In this document: in pieces, positions 9,789 to 20,483 of the stretch
Layout of the letters: every line of letters begins with the position of its first letter
Position numbering within the stretch: position 1 is the stretch's first letter
DNA from: Leptodactylus fallax
Taxonomy: Eukaryota; Chordata; Amphibia; Anura; Leptodactylidae
DNA length: 64,000 bases
Assembly (NCBI GenBank): GCA_947044405.1
Contig: CAMRHE010000331.1
Location: 186,001 to 250,000 of the forward strand
Reading direction: 5' to 3'
Program-made: the position numbers and the translations under genes
The notes under the pieces: model-generated
What the model saw: the letters and a program-made list of their open reading frames with translations, nothing else
The model's database searches: none
Told to the model about the DNA's origin: nothing

Positions 9789-11605
9789 ATGGAAAAGAAC
9801 AGCGACGAGATGGCGGAGAGAATATTAAATCTCACCCTACAGATAATCTACCAATTTACTGGAGAGGTGAGAGATTCTGATGGTCAAATTACATCATTCT
9901 TATATATAGTAATAACAGATGATATGACTGGAGAGGTGATGGACTCTGGACATGTATGTAGTGATCAGTGGCGTAACTAGGAATGGCTGGACCCCAAGGC
10001 GAACATTTGACATGGGGGGGGCCCCCTCCAAACCGGTTACGGGTCCCCAAACAGTAAAATATGCTCAACAGTGGCCCCCACACAGCATTATATGCTTTAC
10101 AGTGGCCCCCACCCAGTATTATATGCTCCACAGTGGCCTCCACCCAGTATTATATGCTCCACAGTGGCCCCCACCCAGTATTATATGCTCCCAACAGCTC
10201 CCTCCGTTTCGGTGCTATTATTATACTCTGGGGTCTCCTCAGACCCCAGAGTATAATAATCGGAGGCCCAGGGAAGGTGATTAAAAATAACAAACACTCA
10301 TACTCATCTTGCCTTACCTTTCCTTGGCATCCTCGCTCCATCCTGCCGTCTTCAGCGTCTTCAGGCCCTCTTCCAACGTCGCTGCCAAGGCCTGTGATTG
10401 GGCCTCAGCGGTCACATGGGGGCGCACTGACGTCATTACGCGTCCGCGCCCCATGTGACCGCTGGGGCCTAATCACAGGCCTCAGTCAAGATGGAGGAGC
10501 GCCGGAGAGGACGTTGCGCCCGGAGAGGTGAGAATATGTATTTATTATTTTCAGTCACCTCCCCTGGGCTGCCATCTATTGGAAAGGGACCTGCAATATG
10601 CCAGGGCCCCTTTCCAATAACAGTATGTATAGCGGTCGGGGAACCAGGCTTTCCCCGACCACTATCATAATGGTCCGGGGCCCGGCCATCTCCAGCTGAC
10701 CGCGGGCTCCGTACCCTGCCGGGTCCGTTCGCGGTCGTTACTGGTTTGTGTGGTTTGCGGTAGCAGCTGCCACAGGGCTCCGGGGCCCCTAATGTCCCGG
10801 GCCCTGTGGTAGCCGCTACCGCGGCTACCCCGATAGTTACGCCCCTGGTAGTGATATTTATTAATGTATCTCCCCACAACCAGGTTTACACAGTAGTGAA
10901 GAAGACCTCTAGTGGGCGCTGGTGCTGTCAGTTTCCTGTGTATGAAGGATATGGAGGAACCCTGAGCCCAATTCTGGTGCCTCCACCTCACTCCATGATG
11001 CAGGAGGAGATCAATAAACAGAAGATCCTAGAACTTGCCAACAAGATGATTGAGCTGCTGACTGGAGAGGTGACACTGCTGGGAATGCTGGGACATTATA
11101 CAGTAACTGGAGGGGTCTGGATGATGACTGTATCATTGTGTTGTCAGGTTCCTATAAGGTGTCAGGATGTTGCTGTCTATTTCTCCATACAGGAGTGGGG
11201 GTACTTAAGACACAAGGAGGTCATGATGGAGGACCACCAGCCCCTCACATCACCAGGTAATAGACATGACTATATACACATGGACTTCCAGTATTTGTAT
11301 GTAGAGAATGAATTCAGTCCCTGTCTGTGTTTCCTACAGGTAGATCCAGTAAGAGGACAACACCGGAGAGATGTCCCAGTCCTCTTCTTCCACAGGATGA
11401 TCAGGTAGATGGAGATATTCCCTATGATGTGTAGACGGGCTGTGAAGTCCTTATATCTCTTTCCTTCGTTGCTAACTTACAATATTTATTTCACAGCCTC
11501 AGGATAAAGATCTGAACAATGTTATGGCCACAGCAATAAAAGCAGATCCCTATGTGAGTGGTGATGAGGAGTGTGAGGAGGACATCCCTACAGGGAACCG
11601 CCCAG
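9789..11605 (+). CDS. N-terminal exons 1-5 of a KRAB-like C2H2 zinc-finger gene, distal copy (all frames open)
   Basis: Five exons with GT-AG junctions: 9,789-9,866 (start ATG, 78 nt), 10,884-11,069 (186 nt), 11,148-11,256 (109), 11,340-11,404 (65) and 11,497-11,605 (109). Reading them in phase gives one open frame of 182 codons with no stop. Exon 1 encodes a [19 protein letters not shown] box. Exon 2 encodes [10 protein letters not shown] then [15 protein letters not shown]. Exon 3 is a KRAB-A-like box ([22 protein letters not shown]). Exon 4 is [17 protein letters not shown], and exon 5 is acidic. This is the exon plan I know from Xenopus oocyte-type zinc-finger proteins. Exon 5 ends CGC CCA G, which joins the finger exon at 42,730 (AT GAC TGT) in phase to give RPDDCTRS. 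Relative to the proximal copy exon 3 lacks 12 bp (a KDLY-like stretch before the VMMED segment). Intron 1 carries a hAT MITE. A 5' UTR acceptor at about 9,765 is plausible. Expression is unproven. Confidence 0.75.
9966..10847. mobile_element. Non-autonomous hAT element with internal minisatellite
   Basis: Termini CAGTGGCGTAACTA and TAGTTACGCCCCTG are flanked by a perfect 8-bp duplication GTAGTGAT (9,958-9,965 and 10,848-10,855). The paralogue near 25,110 has a single uninterrupted site, so the insertion postdates the segmental duplication. Inside are about four units of the ~31-bp CAGTGGCCCCCACCCAGTAT minisatellite and a GC-rich palindromic segment. It lies in intron 1 of the zinc-finger gene. 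Confidence 0.92.
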
Positions 11606-11853
11606 GTGAGGAGTCACCACTAGATAAAGCCGTTTCTCCCAGTGTCATTGTAGAATCTGGATCTTGTGTTGGATTTTATTAAGGTCTGTCAGATTGTTCA
11701 CTTGTAAATCTCTCTTGGTAATAATACATTTTAGGGATATGAAATATGTAAAATTATAGGCAAAATATTTCTATGTATACAAAGCCTAGTCATCATCTCC
11801 TTTGAACCTTCAAGAGTAATCTGAAAACTGAGCTCTTCAGGAAAGCCTACAAC

Positions 11854-14800
11854 TAGAGATGAGCAAATCGAAGCTGACGAAGTGGAATTTGATCCGAATT
11901 TTAGGAAATATTCGCATCGAATCTGGATTTCCTCATGGTATCCAATCACATGTTTTTCCTAAAATGGCTGCTGCACATGTTAGGACAAGGAACTCTGGTA
12001 ACGCGGGATCACCCACAATGCCATGTGTGCAGCTAATCAGCAGCCAGCCGGCCCTGTGATGTCACAGCCCTATAAAAACCCTCCGCCATATTAGACTCAT
12101 TTCACATTATACTTAGTGCAGGGAGAGATGTCAGCAGGCGCTAGGGAAAGTGATAGAAAACACTTCAAAACTTATATTTTTCACAATCGCAGTTCAGGAC
12201 AAGAGCATTAGAAGTTTAGGGAAAAGATAAGAAGCAATTTCTACAACAGTATTGAAGCAGAACAGGGTTCATTTGGGGTGTTTGCAGCCTGGGTAATAGG
12301 AACAATCTTACTACACCTTGCTGCACTCACTGCCATTATCCTGCTGCTCATTGTAGGTTTGCACTAGATCATACCTGTGTATGAGAAAATTACAGGCCTT
12401 TTTGCCATGCATTAGTGGCCAAAAAAAAAAAAAAAATTAATCCATTAATCTCCACAGTTTCTGTAATATTGCATTTTCTGGGGGTTTATTAGTGTGTAAA
12501 ATAATAAGGGGCTTTTATTCGCCATTGTCTCTTCCAGAGGCCTGAGCTCCCAGTGTCAGCTAGCGGTCGTGTCTTGACCAGCATCCCAACGGTTGTAGAA
12601 TGGTTGACTCGGTCATCCACCTCTTCCCAAGTCACATCAGACACCCCCCAGCCAAGAGTCGGTGGGTTCGTCAGACACAGCACTTAGTTGGCATGGCCCG
12701 GGAGCAGGCCCTGTACCCTTACGTGTCCTCAACCTGCCTCTGTCCTTTTCTGTTCCCTTAGCCAGAGAAGTACTCTATGCTGTGGGCTCAGATCCACTAT
12801 ACAGTGAGGGGGAGCTACTAGAGGACAGTCAGCAGCTATTGCCCAGCCAAGACCTGGAGGAGATATCTGCCGCTTCCTTCGGTAGGCAGGCATGTAGAGA
12901 TGAGGAACGTGGTGTGGGAGTTGGTGTTGTGAGCGGTCAGGCTCCTGGCTCAGACCGTTGAGGAGGACATCAGTGACCTGCAGACAGTACTCGATGATGA
13001 TGTAGCTGATCGAAATTGGGAGGCGGGTGACGAAGGGGCTACATCAACATCGGGAGAAGAGGGTGGCAGCTTGTGCATGAGGCAGCGGCGGAGCCAGCTA
13101 GTCAGTAGTATGGCTGGGAGTCAGCAGGGCAGCAGCAGTGAGAGGTCGGGAGCCAAACGTGCCCGGGGTAGACCTGCTCGGAAAGCAGTGGTGCAGGGTT
13201 TCACAGAGGCAGTGGCGCTAGCAGTCACTTATTGCGGCGTGTTGGGTGTAAAATCCCCCACTCGGCCGTGTGGCAGTTTTTTATTAAGCCACCGGGGGAT
13301 TTGAACATAGCCATATGTCGAATCTGTGGGCAGAGGGTGAGGTGTGGCCAGGGTGCCAATGTTGGCACTACAGCCCTGCGTCAACCTATGCAGCGTCACC
13401 ATAAAGTGGCCTGGGAGAACCGTGGCTCCAATGTGGTGGTTCAGCCTGCCGCAGCAACCACTGCATTACCCAGTGGCATGCACCCCATTTCAGGCAGTCA
13501 AGGCTCCACCACCTCAGCCAAAGGAAGCTGTGTATCCTTCCCATCATCTGCTGGTTGTGATGCTCCTGCCCCTCTTCCCTCTCCTAGTCAGTCATTGCAT
13601 CAGCAATCCATCACAGAAGCGATTTCGAAGAGACAACAGAATGCGTGCAATCATCCAACAGTGCAGAAGCTAAACGTGCCCCTGTCCAAGTTGCTGGTGC
13701 TGCAGTCACTCCCTTTCCAATTGGTGGACTCTGCACCTTTCAGAGAACTCATGGCTTGTGCTGAGATGAGTTGGAGGGTCCCAAGCCATCATTTCTTTGC
13801 CAAAAAGGCTGTACCAGACCTGCACAAATATGTAGAAGAGAAGGTGGGCCAGTCCTTGAGCCTGTTGGTGTCTGCCAAATTGCACGGCAGCGCTGACGTG
13901 TGGAGCTGTAACTACGGTCAAGGACAATATATGTCATTTACAGCCCACTCGGTTAATGTGGTGCCAGCCCAGACACACCAGCAACTTGGACAGGTGATGC
14001 AGCTTCAGCCTACACGTTCTCACGCCGTTGGTCCTGCAACAATGTCAGCCTCAGGCTCCACTGCAGAGACAATTCCCAGTGCTGCTCCAGCATACCACAT
14101 GTGCGGGGCAAAGCGGTGTCACACTGTACTACACCTCGTTTGCCTTGGCGAATGGAGTCACGCAGGGGAGGAAGTGCTCCGTGTCCTTCATCAAAAAATT
14201 GAATCCTGGCTCTCTCTGTGACAACTCAAAATCAGAACCATGGTGACCAACAATGGGAAGAACATGGTGTCGGCGCTGCGTCAAGGCGGGCTGAGCCATG
14301 CGCCCTGCTTGGCGCACGTGTTCAATCTGGTTGTAAATGTTTCCTTAAGTGTTCCACCCATCTTCAAGACATCCTAAAAATGGTCAGGAAACTTTGCATG
14401 CACTTCAGCCACTCATACACCACCAAGCACACCCTCCTTGAGCTGCAGCGGCAGAACGGCGTCCCCCAACATAGGCTGATATACAACGTTTCCACCCTCC
14501 ATATGTTGGACCGACTGTACGAACAGAGGCCATATACGATTTCTTGATGATCCAAGTGGACAGAGGTACTCCCCTGTGTAACTTCAATGTTAGCCAGTGG
14601 CATGCGTGACACCTGCCATTTGTTCGTGCCCTTTGAGGAGGCCACTTTATTAGTCATTCCACTAATTCTTTTCCTGGAAAAGATGCTGGTAAATCTGGCT
14701 GGTCATGGAACTGGAGACGTGGCGCATACATTTCACGGCCACATGAGCCCTGTGGGTGATGAACTGGAGGAGAAGGAGGACATTGGAGCACAAGCAATGT

Positions 14801-16144
14801 GTAGCGAAATGTGTGGTTTTTCTACACAAGTGACAGGAGAGAAGGAGCAGGAGTAGCCGGAAAAGCAAGAGGGAGATGAGGAAGACGAGACAAATGACCC
14901 AGACACACCCCGGCAGTATGCAGTGGAGATGGATGCAGGGAGAGCCTCTGACTCATTTGCACAAATGGCCCGATGCATGTTCACTTGAAAGCCGAATTGT
15001 CACCATTCGGCAGAGTGATGACTACTGGGTCTCCTCTATGTTAGACCCTCGCTACAGGTCAAAAATGGGGGTCTTTTTTACACCCGCTGAGAGGGAGGAC
15101 AAACTGAACTACTACAGAGACATGCTATGTAGTCAGTTGGCTGCTGCCTATCTGCGCCATCGTCCATCGTTTCGCAGGTCTGACTGGGGGGGCCCTGAGT
15201 GCTCACCTTGTACTGCCATGGCTGCTGTGGTAGGGGGTGGAGGAGCAGGAGCAATATCGGCTCCATCAGCAGCAGCCTAAGCCTAGAGTCGCTGATGAGC
15301 AGCTTTCTATACCCGCATAGTGAAGAAACTACTCACCAGCAGCTAGACACAGAGCAGAACCTGAACCAGCAGGTGGTGGCATACTTAGAGCACACCCTGC
15401 CACCCATCATCGAAGATCCGCTGGACTACTGGGCAGCCAAACTGGATTTGTGGCCGCAACTGGCCAAGTTTGCCCTGGAAAAGCTGTCCTGTCTGGCCAG
15501 TAGTGTGGCATCAGAGCGGGTGTTTAGTGCGGCGGGGGCCATAGTTACCCCAAGGAGAACTTGTCCACCCAAAATTTGGAGAGACTGACCTTTGTGAAGA
15601 TGAATCAGGTGTGGATCAGCCAGGATTTCCACCCACCAATGCCTGATGCTGCCACCAGGTCACTGTATGGCCTCCTCATGTTGCTGCCAACTCCACGTTA
15701 TGTCACCTTGCCACTCTGTAGACATCTATGTGGAAAAGGAGTGTGCTCTTTCACGCTACAGTAGAATGTTGGGCCTCTGCATGGTTCTTTCTACCTGGCA
15801 CTAACATCGATCTGTAAGGCTGAGTTCACACGAGTTAGTTGGTCAGTTTTGGCCCTGTAACTGGCCAAATAAGTGAAGTGTGCAGTGTTTCAAAGAGCGA
15901 CGCCTGTCATGTGCGTGTCATACTGACTCACAGTATTGTTTCCCTACCACAGTAGGCTCCCTCTGTGTGTTACTGCAAGGCACAATGTTCTACACCACTA
16001 TACAGGCTCTCTGCAGCCAGGAAATGGCTGTTTTTTAATGCTATTGGCCGCAAATTAATTCAAATCGGTTTGGACACTTCGGAGAATCGGTCGAATCAAT
16101 TATATTTATTTATTTATTTATTTATTTTTATTCACTCATCTCTA
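11854..16144 (+). mobile_element. hAT transposon relic, copy 1 (ZBED/Ac-like)
   Basis: The termini TAGAGATGAGCAAAT and ATTCACTCATCTCTA are inverted. The flanking 8-bp duplication is CCTACAAC / CCTACAAT (11,846-11,853 and 16,145-16,152). The paralogous element at 26,444-32,026 has the same target duplication, so one insertion was copied with the segment. It is 4,291 bp long and encodes a broken transposase. Confidence 0.93.
12670..15655 (+). pseudogene. hAT transposase relic, copy 1
   Basis: The plus strand carries the parts of a ZBED/Ac-type hAT transposase in order, but in several frames. A Ser-rich N-terminus lies at 12,670-12,960. A BED-type zinc finger (VWQFFIKP...CRICGQRVRCG...MQRHH) lies at about 13,255-13,420, followed by a Ser/Ala linker and a PSHHFFAKKAVPDLHKYVEE segment with an ADVWSCN motif near 13,780-13,920. 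An AHVFNLVVN segment lies at about 14,310, a LHMLDRLYEQRPY piece at about 14,500 and the C-terminal hAT dimerisation motif (SERVFSAAGAIVTPRR) at about 15,510-15,560. Frame changes at about 13,300, 14,220, 14,560, 14,860 and 15,270 and internal stops make it inactive. Copy 1 also lacks the start region kept at 27,201 in copy 2. Confidence 0.85.
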
Positions 16145-16349
16145 CCTACAATCTTCTACCACTGCACCACCATCTGACCAGCTTGTACCATCACCTGCTG
16201 TCTCCTTCCCCCTTCCCTTGTAGACTGAAATCCCTCGTGGGCAGGGTCTTCTCTCCCATTGTACTTGTCTTTGTACATAAACCCTTTTCATATGTAACAA
16301 CCATGAATTTAATGGTAATCTTAATATAAATAATACACTCGTTCTTTGG

Positions 16350-16634
16350 GATCTGACACCGGTTGGGTTGGAGTATGGAGGCCTCGTGGTGAGCGCTTCA
16401 ATCCTGATGATTAATAGAATTGACTTTCGGTTATTTTTCAATTCCTTGCCCAGCTCTGGCTCAGCGATATGTACAGGACATCCTGTGGCCACCTTTGTGG
16501 CCATGGCAGTGCTTCCACCTGTGTTTTTTTTCATCAGGATAATGCTCGCCCTCACACAGTGAGGGTTTCCCTTGAATGTTTCCACCAGATTACAAAATTT
16601 TTCGTCCTGCCCGTTCTCAATGATTTATCGTTAA
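16350..16634 (+). pseudogene. Degenerate Tc1-like transposase fragment, copy 1
   Basis: Broken frames read as pieces of an old Tc1-type transposase: a GGLVVSAS-like piece, RYVQDILWP near 16,470 and a QDNARPHTVRVSLE-like piece near 16,535-16,575 (the second catalytic Asp region). It is interrupted on its right by the TTAA element. The paralogue is 32,200-32,465. Confidence 0.5.
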
Positions 16635-17875
16635 CCCCTTAGCGACCCAGGGCGTAATAGTACATCCTGAGACACATGACGATGTATGGAGAGAGCTCAG
16701 GAGCTAAGCGCTCTCCATACACCGCGGGTGCTGGCTGTATAATACAGCCAGGACCCGCCACTAACAGCTGCGATCGGTGCCTGCACCAGTCGCGGCTGTT
16801 AATCCTTTAGGTGTCGTGGTCAAATGGGACCCTGCCATTTTTTCACCGATCGCCGCCCTCCAGAACATCATCGGAGGGCGGGGATCGGTTGCCATGACAG
16901 CCGGGAGCCTATTGAAGGCTCCCAGGCCTGTCATTACATTAGAGCTATTACATGATGCCAGAGGCAGCGTCTAATAGCAGTGAAGGCATTTTGCTATTCA
17001 CTGCGATACTACTGTATCGCAGTGAATAGTATGATCGATCAGACTCCCTAGGTATCAAGGTCCCTAGGGGGTCTGATCATACAAGTAAAGTATGCAAGTA
17101 GAAAAACTATTTTTTTTTTTTTTTAATACTTTAAAAAAACAAGTTCAAATCACTCCCCTTTCCCTAGATCAGATACAAAAGTAAACATAAACACATTAGG
17201 TATCCCCGCGCTCCAAAATGCCCGATCTATTAAAATATTTATCCCATACGGTGAATGGCGTAGCGGTGAAAAAAAAACAAAATGGCCAAATTAGCGTTTT
17301 TTTTCAACACTTTGCCTCTTATAAAAAAAAATTGAATAAAAAGTGATAAAACCATCAGATCTTTCCCCAAATGGTATCAATAAAAACGGCATGTTGTCCT
17401 GCATTAAAAGACGCCTTACCCAGCTCCATACATGTAAATATGAAAAAGTTACAGGTGACAAAATATGGCGACACAAATTTTTTTTTTTTTCGATTTTGCA
17501 GTTTTTAATTTTTTTAAAGGTATCAAAACATTACAAATACTATATAAATTTGGTATCGCCATGTTCGTACTGACCCGCAGAATACAGGTAACGTCATTTT
17601 TACCACACAGTGAACGCTGTAAAAATTAAACCCATATGAAATTGGCACAAATGCAGTTTTTCTCCAATTGCACCTCATTCTGAATTTTTTTTCCAGTTTC
17701 TCCGAACATTGCACAGTATATTGAATAGTGACATTACAAAGTACACTTTGTTTCGCAAACAATAAGCCATCATGTGACTCTGTAACCTGAAAAATGAAAA
17801 AGTTATGGCTCTTGAAATGTGGGGAGGGAAAAAAACGAAAATGCAAAAACGAAAAATGGCCCGGTCATTAAGAGG
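16635..17875. mobile_element. TTAA-flanked MITE (piggyBac-like), private to copy 1
   Basis: Termini CCCCTTAGCGACCCAGGGCG and CCCGGTCATTAAGAGG are imperfect inverted repeats bounded by TTAA at 16,631-16,634 and 17,876-17,879. The paralogue at 32,466 reads ATCGTTAATCAAAC with a single TTAA, a clean empty site. It contains no coding region. TTAA targets are typical of piggyBac and Kolobok; I cannot separate the two. Confidence 0.85.
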
Positions 17876-18084
17876 TTAATCAAACATTTATGTTTATGCT
17901 TGAACGAGTGTGCAGGATCTACAGGCCCAGCTGTAACATATGTACAGAATACCATATAGAGCCCGTATACCTCCATGTCTAACTGTATCTCATCTTATAC
18001 ATAGAGTTTCATTCCATTACACCAACTCCTTCTTGGTGATTGATTTATTTTTTGTCAGAATGTAATAATAAAGAGGGAGAATTT

Positions 18085-19055
18085 GTCTAGTTTTGGGACT
18101 ATGAGCAGGCTCGGACTGGCCCACCAGGGAACCAGTGAATCCCCCCAGAGGGCCCCAAGCCCCAACTATCGTGGCCGGCAGAGTACTAGAGCTGGAGATG
18201 GCCGGGCTCTGGACTACTATGATAGCAGTCGGGGAAAGCCTGGATCCCCGACCGCTATACATGTCGCCAGGCCCCTTTCCAATAGATACTAGCCCAGGGG
18301 AGGTGACTTAAAATAATAAATAGTTATACTCACCTCTCCCGGGGTCTGCATTCTTTCCAGGGTTGTTCGGTCATGTGACTGAGGCTTGTGATTACACCCC
18401 AGCGGTCACATGGGGCGCGGTGGTGTAATGACATCAGTGCACCCCATGTGACCGCTGAGGACCAATCACAGGCCTCAGCAGTGATGTCAGAAGATGGCCT
18501 GAAGACACTGAAGATGGCAGGATGAAGCGAGGATGCCAAGGAAAGGTAAGGCAAGGTGAGTATGTGTTTGTTATTTTTAATCACCTTCCCTGGGCCTCCG
18601 ATTATTATACTTTGGGGTCTGAGGAGACCCCAGAGTATAATAATAGCACCGAAGCGGAGGGGGTCTGTTGGGAGCATATAATGCTGTGTGAGGGCCACTG
18701 TGAGGCTGGATATCGGTGCCATTATTTTCAGCAGTGATATCTCCCCACTGTCAGAAGGGTGTCCCTCATAGCTCAGCGTCATTGCTGGGCTGTGGGTAAC
18801 GCCCCCCTGACAGTACCCTAACATAGCCTTGTACTGTCAGAGGGGGCGTTCCTTACCACCCAGTGATGACGCTAGACTGTCAGGAACGCCCTTCTGACAG
18901 TGGGGAGATATCGGTGCCGAAATTAATGGCACCGATATCTCCCAGCCCCGGGGCACATACCAGGAGAGCTGACAGTGCGCTGAATTGAGCGCACTGTTGG
19001 CTTTCTAGCTGTACATAAAACCGCATGTGCCTGAGGACATGAAAGGTCCTTTTTA
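18085..19055. repeat. Nested hAT-like and palindromic MITE fragments, no gene
   Basis: 18,108-18,690 shares the CGGACTGGCCCACCAG end and the TCACATGGGGCGCGG and CCCCAGAGTATAATAATA stretches with the hAT-like elements at 3 kb and 10 kb, in inverse orientation. 18,700-19,050 is a GATATCGGTGCC..AGGGGGCGTTCC palindromic element ending GACATGAAAGGTCCTTTTTAA. The paralogue is about 33,180-33,845. Confidence 0.6.
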
Positions 19056-19155
19056 ACACGGCTTATTTATTTATATGGCAGATTTAACCTTTTTAACCAA
19101 CACCCAATGCAATAAAAGTTTGTCAATATGTTACTAATAAAAGTCATCAGTCTTA

Positions 19156-19411
19156 CACTAGGTTCACACCTGCATTCGGGTTTCCATTCTTCGGGTCCGT
19201 TTGGAGACCCTACGAATGGAAATCTAATCTGCTTAAAAAACCCTCAGACCCCATAGACTATAATGGACTCCGCCGGGTTTCTGCCTGAAAAAGGCGGAAA
19301 AATGCAAAGAGAAAAGTCCTCATTGCAGGTCTTCTCTCTCTCCGCATTTTGTAAGCGGATTCGGGGGATGGAAACTCTGAGTGGAGACCGAGACTAGGTG
19401 TGAACCTAGCC
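19156..19411. mobile_element. PIF/Harbinger-like MITE (TTA-flanked), copy 1
   Basis: CACTAGGTTCACACCTGCAT at the left and GGTGTGAACCTAGCC at the right, flanked by TTA at 19,153-19,155 and 19,412-19,414. The interior is itself a long imperfect inverted repeat. The paralogue at 33,949-34,212 is at the same site. Confidence 0.65.
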
Positions 19412-19723
19412 TTAAACAGGTTGTCCAGGCTAAAAAAAAAAATGTTTTATTTAAGACGTGGAGGAGAAAACAAAAAAAAAAGCATACTCCCCAGCACTCC
19501 GTTGTCCCATGCTAGTGTCTGTTCGGTCTCATGGAGGCGTCTCATTTCTGGAAATCCTGTACCTGTTTGGTCTCAGCGGTCACATGAGGCGCCGACACAA
19601 GATAGAATAGACACTGACAGCAGACAACGGAGACCCGGGGACAGGAGTATTTACACTTTTTTTTTTTTTTTTCACCTCCTGCCCGCCACATGGGTTGCTC
19701 CAATAGCTGGACAACCTCTTTAA
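19412..19723. mobile_element. TTAA-bounded MITE (AACAGGTTGTCC ends), copy 1
   Basis: TTAAACAGGTTGTCCAGGCT at the left and AGCTGGACAACCTCTTTAA at the right are complementary ends bounded by TTAA. The paralogue is 34,213-34,454, shorter internally by about 70 bp. Confidence 0.6.
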
Positions 19724-20039
19724 AGGGTTTATCCATCTTTCTAATATTGATGTCCTGTCCCCTGCTGATCTGCAGTGGTACAACAGCCAGGAACCCTGCA
19801 TATCAGCTTTTCCAGGACAGTGCAGCTACAGGCAGGGCCGGTTTTAGACAAAGTGGGGCCCTGGGCAAAATTAAATGCGGGGCCCCAAATGCTGATATGC
19901 AAACAACACCATCGTCTTCCAGTGGCAACCCCTATAATAACGTCTCCTTTCTGCCAACAAAAAAGTAATAACAAGCCCCATTTTACCACACACAATTCAA
20001 ATGAGCACCTTTGTACCCCCTAATAGATTTTTGCACCCA

Positions 20040-20480
20040 GTCATCAGTTATTATAGCGCCTCCTTATAAATAATATTACACCTTTATAAGTAATAGCTCC
20101 CTTATAAATGATAAATAGTGCCCTGTATCAGTAATATTCCCCCTTATCAGTAACAGACACCCCGTAAAAATAATACTGCTCCCTTATAAATAATAGCCCC
20201 CTCATAAATAATAGTTACCCTTATAAATAATAGTCCCCATTATCACTAATAGCCCCCTTTATAAATATGCCCACTTAACAATTATACCCCCCTTATAAAA
20301 AGTTCCCCTCTTATAAATAATAGCTCCCCCCTTATAATGGATGCCTTATATATAATAGTTCCCCCCTTATAAATAATAGCCCATCTTATAAATAATAGCT
20401 CCCCCTTATAATAGCCCCCTCATACTTAAGTTTCCCAATTATATATAGTAACCCATCCTTATATATAATAGTTCTCCGTT
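20040..20480. repeat. AT-rich minisatellite, CCCCTTATAAATAATAG units (left arm)
   Basis: About twenty degenerate units of 18-25 bp around CCCTTATAAATAATAG. Mirror array at 22,805-23,250. Confidence 0.85.
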
Positions 20481-20483
20481 AGA

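Larger units (their letters stand above)
8446..19832 (+). repeat. Tandem segmental duplication B, copy 1
   Basis: Collinear with 23,567-34,564. It begins just after a TA microsatellite, at AACACGCCCTTATTAAAGG, and ends at GTGCAGCTACAGG, where the palindrome starts. Shared content: part of a TTAA MITE, five zinc-finger-gene 5' exons, a hAT element with the same target duplication, an old Tc1 relic and several MITEs. Insertions private to copy 1 are the hAT MITE at 9,966-10,847 and the TTAA element at 16,635-17,875. Copy 1 also lacks about 190 bp of the hAT element that copy 2 keeps (27,123-27,315). Confidence 0.93.

Noticed and set aside
13706..14657. Minus-strand open frames opposite the hAT transposase (also 29,522-30,793)
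   Set aside because: Shadows of the plus-strand relic; no domain, and paralogues do not conserve them as frames.
16368..16562. Possible tRNA-derived SINE (GTGGTGAGCGCTTCAATCCTG)
   Set aside because: Looked like A/B box spacing at first, but neighbouring text reads as Tc1 transposase remnants (QDNARPH) and no tRNA fold is evident.
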